64,000 nt of DNA, from assembly GCF_004005855.1 (NCBI RefSeq), contig NZ_SACL01000007.1, forward strand, positions 62,001 through 126,000. Reading direction: 5' to 3'. Each line of letters begins with the position of its first letter. The stretch's first letter is position 1. Origin of the DNA: Rhodovarius crocodyli. GTDB taxonomy: Bacteria > Pseudomonadota > Alphaproteobacteria > Acetobacterales > Acetobacteraceae. Positions 59,152 to 64,000 of the stretch are shown here, piece after piece. Below the pieces are notes generated by a model. That model was not told the DNA's origin. It did not search any database and was given only the letters and a program-made list of their open reading frames with translations. A program made the position numbers and the translations under genes.

Positions 59152-59901
59152 TCAGCCTTTATGCACTTTCAGCCCGGCGAAGCTCTGCGTCACGGGCATC
59201 ACCTGGACGAAATTGATGTTCACGCGGGCGGGCAGCATGGCCGTCCAGCGCACCGTCTCGGCAATGTCCTCGGGCGTCAGGGCGTTGGCGTCCTCATACA
59301 CGCCGGCCGCCTTGGCGTCGTCGCCCTTGAAGCGGATGTTGCTGAACTCCGTCCCGCCCACCAGGCCGGGCTCCACATTGGTCACGCGGATGGGCGTGCC
59401 GAACAGGTCCGCGCGCAGGTTCAGGCTGAACTGCTTCACGAAGGCCTTGGTGGCGCCATAGGTGTTGCCGCCCGGATAGGCGTAATCGCCCGCCGTGCTG
59501 CCGATGTTGATGATGTGGCCGCGGCCGCGCGCGATCATGCCGGGCAGCATGGCGCGGGTCATGGTCAGCAGGCCCTTGATGTTGGTGTCCACCATCTGGT
59601 CCCAGTCATCCAGATTGGCGGCCTGGGCCATTTCCAGCCCCAGGGCCAGGCCGGCATTGTTCACCAGCACATCCACGGCGGCCCATTCGGCCGGGATCGA
59701 TTCGATGGCGGACAGGGTGGCCGCGCGGTCGGTCACATCGAAGGCCAGGGGCAGCACCTTGTCCGCGCCGAGCTCCGCCACCAGCGCATCCAGCCTTTCC
59801 TTGCGGCGGCCGGTGGCGATCACGCGCGCGCCCTCGGCCACGAAGACCCGTGCGATGGCCTGGCCGAAACCGGCCGTGGCGCCGGTGATGAGAACGATCA
59901 T
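59152..59901 (-). CDS. ydfG: YdfG-like NADP-dependent 3-hydroxy acid dehydrogenase
   Basis: 249 residues from an ATG with GGAG upstream. Classical SDR: VLITGATAGFGQAIAR, NNAG, YGATK active-site pair, and the diagnostic EPGLVGGTEFSNIRFKGDD that marks the YdfG/serine-malonic semialdehyde group. Interconverts 3-hydroxy acids and malonic-semialdehyde-type oxo acids. Transcribed towards the RND gene but separated from it by a hairpin and that gene's own repeat array, so probably independent. Confidence 0.85.
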   Translation of the reverse strand: MIVLITGATAGFGQAIARVFVAEGARVIATGRRKERLDALVAELGADKVLPLAFDVTDRAATLSAIESIPAEWAAVDVLVNNAGLALGLEMAQAANLDDWDQMVDTNIKGLLTMTRAMLPGMIARGRGHIINIGSTAGDYAYPGGNTYGATKAFVKQFSLNLRADLFGTPIRVTNVEPGLVGGTEFSNIRFKGDDAKAAGVYEDANALTPEDIAETVRWTAMLPARVNINFVQVMPVTQSFAGLKVHKG

Positions 59902-59982
59902 GGGGGGCTCCTGCTCTGCGTGGGCCACAGGGTTAGGGCAGGGCGGGCGGCGCGAAAAGCCCTGCCATGCTGCACTGCAATC

Positions 59983-60013
59983 TTGACCTTTCCGTCAGAT
60001 GAACCATTAGTAA
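59983..60013 (+). promoter_or_regulatory. Candidate promoter for the adaptor/pump operon
   Basis: TTGACC is followed about 18 bases later by TTAGTAAT. The -35 match is good and the -10 poor. A leader of about 130 bases would precede the adaptor ATG; I see no recognisable riboswitch in it, only GC-rich dyads. Confidence 0.3.
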
Positions 60014-60144
60014 TGTGTCAGCCGGCGCCTACGACCGCCCCAAGGCGGCTTCCCGTGCAAGTCCAACGCGGGGGCCTGTTCAGCTGGCAGCCGCTTGGCG
60101 GCCTGGCGCACGGGCGCCGGGACGCCCTCTGAGGACGAGCACGA

Positions 60145-61263
60145 ATGAACCAAGCCCTGCGCGCCAGCCTGCTGGCCTGCACCGTTTTCCTTTTCCCCGG
60201 CGCCGTCATGGCCCAGGGCCCACGGGAGATCCTGATCCCGATGGAGGAGCGGCAGCTGAGGCCGGCCGGGATCGAGCTGGCGTCGCCGGAGGCCGAGGGC
60301 GGCCAGGCCGAGATCGTGCTGCCCGGCCAGGTCGTGGTGCCGCCGTTGCAGCTGCGCGTGGTCGCGGCCCCGGCCAACGGCCTGATCGAGGCGCTGCTGG
60401 TCGGCCCCGACGAACGCGTGAACGAGGGCCAGCCCATCGCCCGCATCCGCAGCCCCGAGCTGGTGGAGGCCCAGCGCCTGTACCTGCAGGCCGTGACGGC
60501 CGGGGCGCTTGCGGCCGAATCGCTGCGCCGCGACGAGACCCTGTTCCGTGAGCGCGTGATCGCCGAGCGCCGCCTGCTGGTCACCCGCGCCGAGGCCGCC
60601 GGCGCCTCCGCGGCGCTGGAGGAACGCGCCCAGGCGCTGGCGCTGGTCGGCATGTCCCAGGAAGCCATCGACGAGCTGCGCCGCACCCGGCGGATCTCCC
60701 CCGCGCTGACCGTCACGGCCCCCATCAGCGGCATCGTGCTGACGCGCCAGGCCACGACCGGTGAGCGCATCGCGGCATCGGCGGCCATCATCACGGTGGC
60801 GGACCTGTCGCCGCTGTGGGTCAACATCCAGGTGCCGATCGCGCGCGCCAATGCCATGCGCATCAACAACCGCGTCCTGCTGCCCAACCCGGGGGCCGAG
60901 GGCAACATCATCATGATCGGCCGCAGCGCCGATGCCGCCACCCAGTCCGTCATCGCGGTGGCCGAGATCACGGAGAACACCGAGCTGCTGCGCCCGGGCC
61001 AGGCATTGACCGCCATGGTGCAGCTGGCGCGTGAGGGCAGCGGCGGGCAGTGGCGTGTGCCGGCCGGTGCCGTCATCCGCCACCGCGACCGCAGCTGGGT
61101 GTTCGTGCGCAACGGCGAGGGCTTCTACGCCCGCCCCGTCACGGTGCTGAACGAGACCGCGCAGGTCACTTCCATCCGCGCGGAATTCACCGGCCAGGAG
61201 CGCATCGCGGTGCGGGGCGTGCTGTCCCTGCTCTCGGAACTCGCGCAGTCGGAAGAGTCCTGA
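60145..61263 (+). CDS. RND periplasmic adaptor (membrane fusion protein), CusB/CzcB-like
   Basis: 372 residues with signal peptide (LRASLLACTVFLFPGAVMA, cleavage near residue 22). Lipoyl/barrel-sandwich part: VVAAPANGLIEALLVGPDERVNEGQ and LTVTAPISGIVLTRQATTGER; a helical hairpin between them (about residues 105-180) and a beta-barrel segment after. No metal-binding Met or His cluster is evident. Bridges inner-membrane pump and outer-membrane channel. ATG four bases before the next gene's start region; clearly co-transcribed with the pump. Confidence 0.9.
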   Translation: MNQALRASLLACTVFLFPGAVMAQGPREILIPMEERQLRPAGIELASPEAEGGQAEIVLPGQVVVPPLQLRVVAAPANGLIEALLVGPDERVNEGQPIARIRSPELVEAQRLYLQAVTAGALAAESLRRDETLFRERVIAERRLLVTRAEAAGASAALEERAQALALVGMSQEAIDELRRTRRISPALTVTAPISGIVLTRQATTGERIAASAAIITVADLSPLWVNIQVPIARANAMRINNRVLLPNPGAEGNIIMIGRSADAATQSVIAVAEITENTELLRPGQALTAMVQLAREGSGGQWRVPAGAVIRHRDRSWVFVRNGEGFYARPVTVLNETAQVTSIRAEFTGQERIAVRGVLSLLSELAQSEES

Positions 61264-61266
61264 TCC

Positions 61267-64000
61267 ATGCTGCTTCGCCTGGTTGAACTGGCGCTCCGCC
61301 AGCGCCTGCTGGTGGTGCTTGCCGCCATCGCCATCGCGGTGTGGGGTGCCAACTCCTATCGCAACCTGTCCATCGATGCCTTCCCCGACGTGTCGCCGCC
61401 GCAGGTGCTCGTCTCCATGCGTGCCCCGGGCCTGACGCCGGAGGAGCTGGAGGCGCGGGTGACCACCCCCATCGAGCTCGCGATGCGCGGCATTCCGGGG
61501 CTGGAATCCATCCGCTCCGTCACGCGCTATGCCGTCACGCTCATGACCTTCCAGTTCCAACCCGGCACCGACGTGTTCTGGGCGCGTGCCCAGGTGAATG
61601 AGCGGCTGAACCAGGTCGAGAACTCGCTGCCAGATGGGGTGGATGGCGGGCTGGCGCCGGTCGTCACGGCGCTGGGCGAGATGCTGATGTTCACGCTCGA
61701 AGGCGACAACCTGACCGTCACGGAAGCGCGCACCCTGATGGACTGGACGATCCGTCCGATCCTGCGCGGCGTGCCGGGCGTGGCCGATGTGAACACCATG
61801 GGCGGCTATGTCCGTACCTATGAGGTCGTGCCGAGCGGCGCCGCCATGGCGGCCCGCGGCATCACCACCAAGCAGCTTGAGGAAGCGCTGGAGCGCAACA
61901 ACCGCAATGACGGCGCGGGGCGGCTTTCCGACGGTGAGGAGGCGCTGCTGGTGCGCGCCGAGGGCCGTATCCGCAGCCTGGACGACGTGCGCGGCATCGT
62001 GGTGGTGGCGCGCAACGGCCAGGTGGTCCGGGTGGGTGACATCGCGGATGTCCGCTTCGGTTCGCTGGCCCGCAACGGCGTCGTGGCCCGCAACGGCCAG
62101 GGCGAGGCGGTGTGGGGCACGGTGCTGGGCCTGCAGGGCGCCAACGCGGCCTCGGTCGTGACGGGCGTGCGTGCGCGCCTGCCCGAGATCCAGGCCCGGC
62201 TGCCCGAGGGCGTGCACATCCACTTCTTCTATGACCGCTCCGAGCTGATCGGCAAGGCGGTCTGGACGGTGCAGAAGGTGCTGCTGGAAGCCATCGTGCT
62301 GGTGGTGGTGCTGCTTGTGCTGTTCCTGGGCAACATGCGCGCGGCCATGGTGGTCAGCCTGATGCTGCCGCTCGCGGTGCTGGGCACCTTCGGCATCATG
62401 AAATGGTACGGGCTGACGGCGAACATCATGTCGCTCGGCGGCCTAGCCATCGCCATCGGCCTGCTGGTGGATTGCGGCGTGGTGGTCGTCGAGAACGTGG
62501 CCCACAAGCTGAACCACCATCACGGCAAGACCGACCTCCGCGCCAGGCTGGCCGTGGTGAACGAGGCGGTGCGCGAGGTGATGGTGCCGCTGGTCTCCGG
62601 CGTCATGATCATCGTGACCGTCTTCGTGCCGCTGCTGTCCCTGCAGGGTGTCGAGGGGCGGCTGTTCGGCCCGGTGGCGCTGACCATCGCCTTCGCCCTG
62701 ATCGCGGCGCTGCTGCTGGCCATCACGGTGGTGCCGGTGATGAGCGTCTACATGCTCAAGAAGGGCAGCACGGAGGAGCCCTGGCTCGTCCGCAAGCTGC
62801 ACAAGGGCTACGACCCGGCGCTGGAATGGGCGCTGAAGCGGCCGCTGGCCATCGCGGGCGTCGTCGCGGTGGGCGTGGTCTGCGCCTACCTCGCTTTCGG
62901 GCGGCTGGGCAGCACCTTCATGCCCACCATGGATGAGGGCAACCCGGTCATCACCATCCGCAGCCACCCGACCATCGGCGTGGACGACAGCGGCGAGACG
63001 ATGCGCCGCATCCAGCAGGAGCTGATGACCCGCGTGCCCGAGATCGTGGGCATCATGGGCCGCGCGGGCGCCGACGAGCTGGGCATCGACCCCGTGGGCC
63101 TGAACGACAGCGACATGTTCCTGCAGCTGAAGCCGCAGGACCAGTGGCGCCCCGAGGGCCAGCGCGGCGGCACCGCATGGCTGATGGAGCAGCTGCGCCT
63201 CGTGCTCGACAATGTGCCGGGCATTACCTTCTCCTTCGCGCAGCCCATCGACATGCGCGTGCAGGAAATGATCATCGGCGCGCGCGGCGACGTGGTGGTG
63301 AAGGTGTTCGGTCCCGACCTGGACGAGCTGAACCGCATCGGCCGCGAGGTGGCGGAGGCCATCCGCAGTGTGCCCGGTTCCAGCGACGTCTTCGCCCTGC
63401 GCAACGACGGCATGAAGTACCTGACCATCGACCTTGACCGGCTCGCGCTCGGCCGCCTCGGCCTGAATGCCGCCGATGTGCAGGACGCGCTGCGCGTGTG
63501 GGTGGACGGCCGGCAGGTGGGCATCGTGCTGGAAGGCGAGATGCGCATCCCCGTGCAGATCCGTGGCGAGGCGGCGGACCGCCGCACCGTGGCGGCGCTC
63601 GCCGCCGTGCCCATCGCGCTGCCGGGCGGCGGCACCGTGCCGCTGACCCAGATCGCCCAGGTGCGAGAGGAGGAAGGCCCCATCGAGGTGCGCCGCGAGG
63701 AGGTGCAGCGTCTGTCCACCGTGCTGTCCAACGTCAGCGGCCGCGACCTGGTGGGCTTCGTGGACGACGCGAAGGCCGCGGTGGCCCAGCGTGTGCAGAT
63801 GCCGCAGGGCTACTCCCTGGTCTGGGGCGGTCAGTTCGAGAACCAGCAGCGCGCCTCCGCCCGGTTGGCGGTGGTGGTGCCGATCGCGCTCGGCGTGATC
63901 TTCCTGCTGCTCTACCTCACCTTCAACTCCGGCCGGCAGGCGGCGCTGGTGTTCTGCAATGTGCCCTTCGCGCTCATCGGCGGGATCATCGCGCTGTACC
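61267..64000 (+). CDS. Heavy-metal-efflux RND pump, CusA-like (3' end outside window)
   Basis: 911 residues visible of an expected 1030 or so; no stop before the window edge. Starts three bases after the adaptor stop. TM1 region RLLVVLAAIAIAVWGANSY, then DAFPDVSPPQVLV. In TM4, GGLAIAIGLLVDCGVVVVEN keeps one Asp and the Glu, with Ala in place of the first Asp, the CusA pattern rather than CzcA. HKLNHHHGK follows. Periplasmic domains and TM7-TM10 regions follow in order. Probably exports copper, silver or another metal with the CusB-like adaptor; ion specificity is not resolvable here. Confidence 0.9.
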   Translation, partial: MLLRLVELALRQRLLVVLAAIAIAVWGANSYRNLSIDAFPDVSPPQVLVSMRAPGLTPEELEARVTTPIELAMRGIPGLESIRSVTRYAVTLMTFQFQPGTDVFWARAQVNERLNQVENSLPDGVDGGLAPVVTALGEMLMFTLEGDNLTVTEARTLMDWTIRPILRGVPGVADVNTMGGYVRTYEVVPSGAAMAARGITTKQLEEALERNNRNDGAGRLSDGEEALLVRAEGRIRSLDDVRGIVVVARNGQVVRVGDIADVRFGSLARNGVVARNGQGEAVWGTVLGLQGANAASVVTGVRARLPEIQARLPEGVHIHFFYDRSELIGKAVWTVQKVLLEAIVLVVVLLVLFLGNMRAAMVVSLMLPLAVLGTFGIMKWYGLTANIMSLGGLAIAIGLLVDCGVVVVENVAHKLNHHHGKTDLRARLAVVNEAVREVMVPLVSGVMIIVTVFVPLLSLQGVEGRLFGPVALTIAFALIAALLLAITVVPVMSVYMLKKGSTEEPWLVRKLHKGYDPALEWALKRPLAIAGVVAVGVVCAYLAFGRLGSTFMPTMDEGNPVITIRSHPTIGVDDSGETMRRIQQELMTRVPEIVGIMGRAGADELGIDPVGLNDSDMFLQLKPQDQWRPEGQRGGTAWLMEQLRLVLDNVPGITFSFAQPIDMRVQEMIIGARGDVVVKVFGPDLDELNRIGREVAEAIRSVPGSSDVFALRNDGMKYLTIDLDRLALGRLGLNAADVQDALRVWVDGRQVGIVLEGEMRIPVQIRGEAADRRTVAALAAVPIALPGGGTVPLTQIAQVREEEGPIEVRREEVQRLSTVLSNVSGRDLVGFVDDAKAAVAQRVQMPQGYSLVWGGQFENQQRASARLAVVVPIALGVIFLLLYLTFNSGRQAALVFCNVPFALIGGIIALY

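Noticed and set aside
60012-60144. Riboswitch in the leader of the adaptor gene
   Set aside because: The leader is GC-rich with several dyads, but I recognise no conserved riboswitch core.
60007-62223. A 738-codon minus-strand frame opposite the adaptor and CusA-like pump
   Set aside because: Composition (His, Arg, Gln, Gly rich, no domain) marks it as the antisense shadow of conserved genes.
1-64000. tRNA, rRNA or tmRNA genes
   Set aside because: I looked for tRNA T-loop patterns such as GGTTCGAATCC and rRNA-like stretches on both strands and saw none convincing.

Overview
The window is very GC-rich, densely packed bacterial DNA with short intergenic gaps and many ATGA or TGATG stop/start overlaps. 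The gene content points to an alphaproteobacterium of the Acetobacteraceae (Roseomonas-like). It has several orphan Bug/TctC-type periplasmic binding proteins, repeated hydantoinase/oxoprolinase HyuA-HyuB pairs, peptide-type ABC transporters, many GntR and LysR regulators and heavy-metal RND pumps. This placement is inference from gene families. No rRNA, tRNA, CRISPR array, transposase or phage gene was seen, so this looks like chromosomal catabolic and transport territory.

Layout. 1-8 kb: a catalase (cut by the window edge) diverges from an OxyR with the redox cysteine pair. Then come an HxlR regulator with a small NAD(P)-binding reductase, an overlapping trio (DUF445 membrane protein, PglD/NeuD-like acyltransferase, cupin closely resembling the Mn-dependent hydroxynitrile lyase GtHNL), and a Zn/Mn-type ABC transporter led by a 35-residue membrane peptide. 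8-20 kb, minus strand: a complete dipeptide/oligopeptide ABC importer runs directly into hyuB-hyuA and then a CYP199-like P450, with a PuuE-like deacetylase and a Bug protein upstream. 20-27 kb: small genes, an unusual transposase-HTH/GntR fusion regulator, two more Bug proteins, a class II aldolase and two GntR regulators. 27-31 kb: an orphan peptide-type binding protein, an NtaA-type flavin monooxygenase and a ROK-type kinase that reads as circularly permuted.

31-39.5 kb: two consecutive HyuA-HyuB pairs, both on the minus strand. 39.6-41.5 kb: a DUF4214-TPR-GT32 glycosyltransferase with an apparent CTG start. 41.5-48.7 kb: a LysR regulator diverges from an HcnABC-like three-gene amino-acid/amine dehydrogenase set followed by a GNAT, an amidase and a peptide-type binding protein; this looks like one catabolic operon for an amide- or opine-like compound. 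48.9-52.9 kb, minus strand: an overlapping acyl-CoA operon (SDR, acyl-CoA dehydrogenase, APH-type kinase, DUF6285, enoyl-CoA hydratase), with a MarR-GNAT fusion diverging from it. 53.9-55.8 kb: a Bug protein diverges from an NMT1/SsuA-like protein without a signal peptide. 55.9-64 kb: a stand-alone CzcA-like RND pump under four 11-bp direct repeats, a YdfG-like reductase, and a CusB-CusA-like adaptor/pump pair running off the window.

The strongest leads are the permuted ROK protein, the paired inverted REP-like elements (four three-hairpin arms in two places), the 11-bp repeat array in front of the RND pump, the small peptide plus Zur-like site at the metal transporter, and the transposase-HTH/GntR fusion. 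There is no gene-free stretch longer than about 300 bases.
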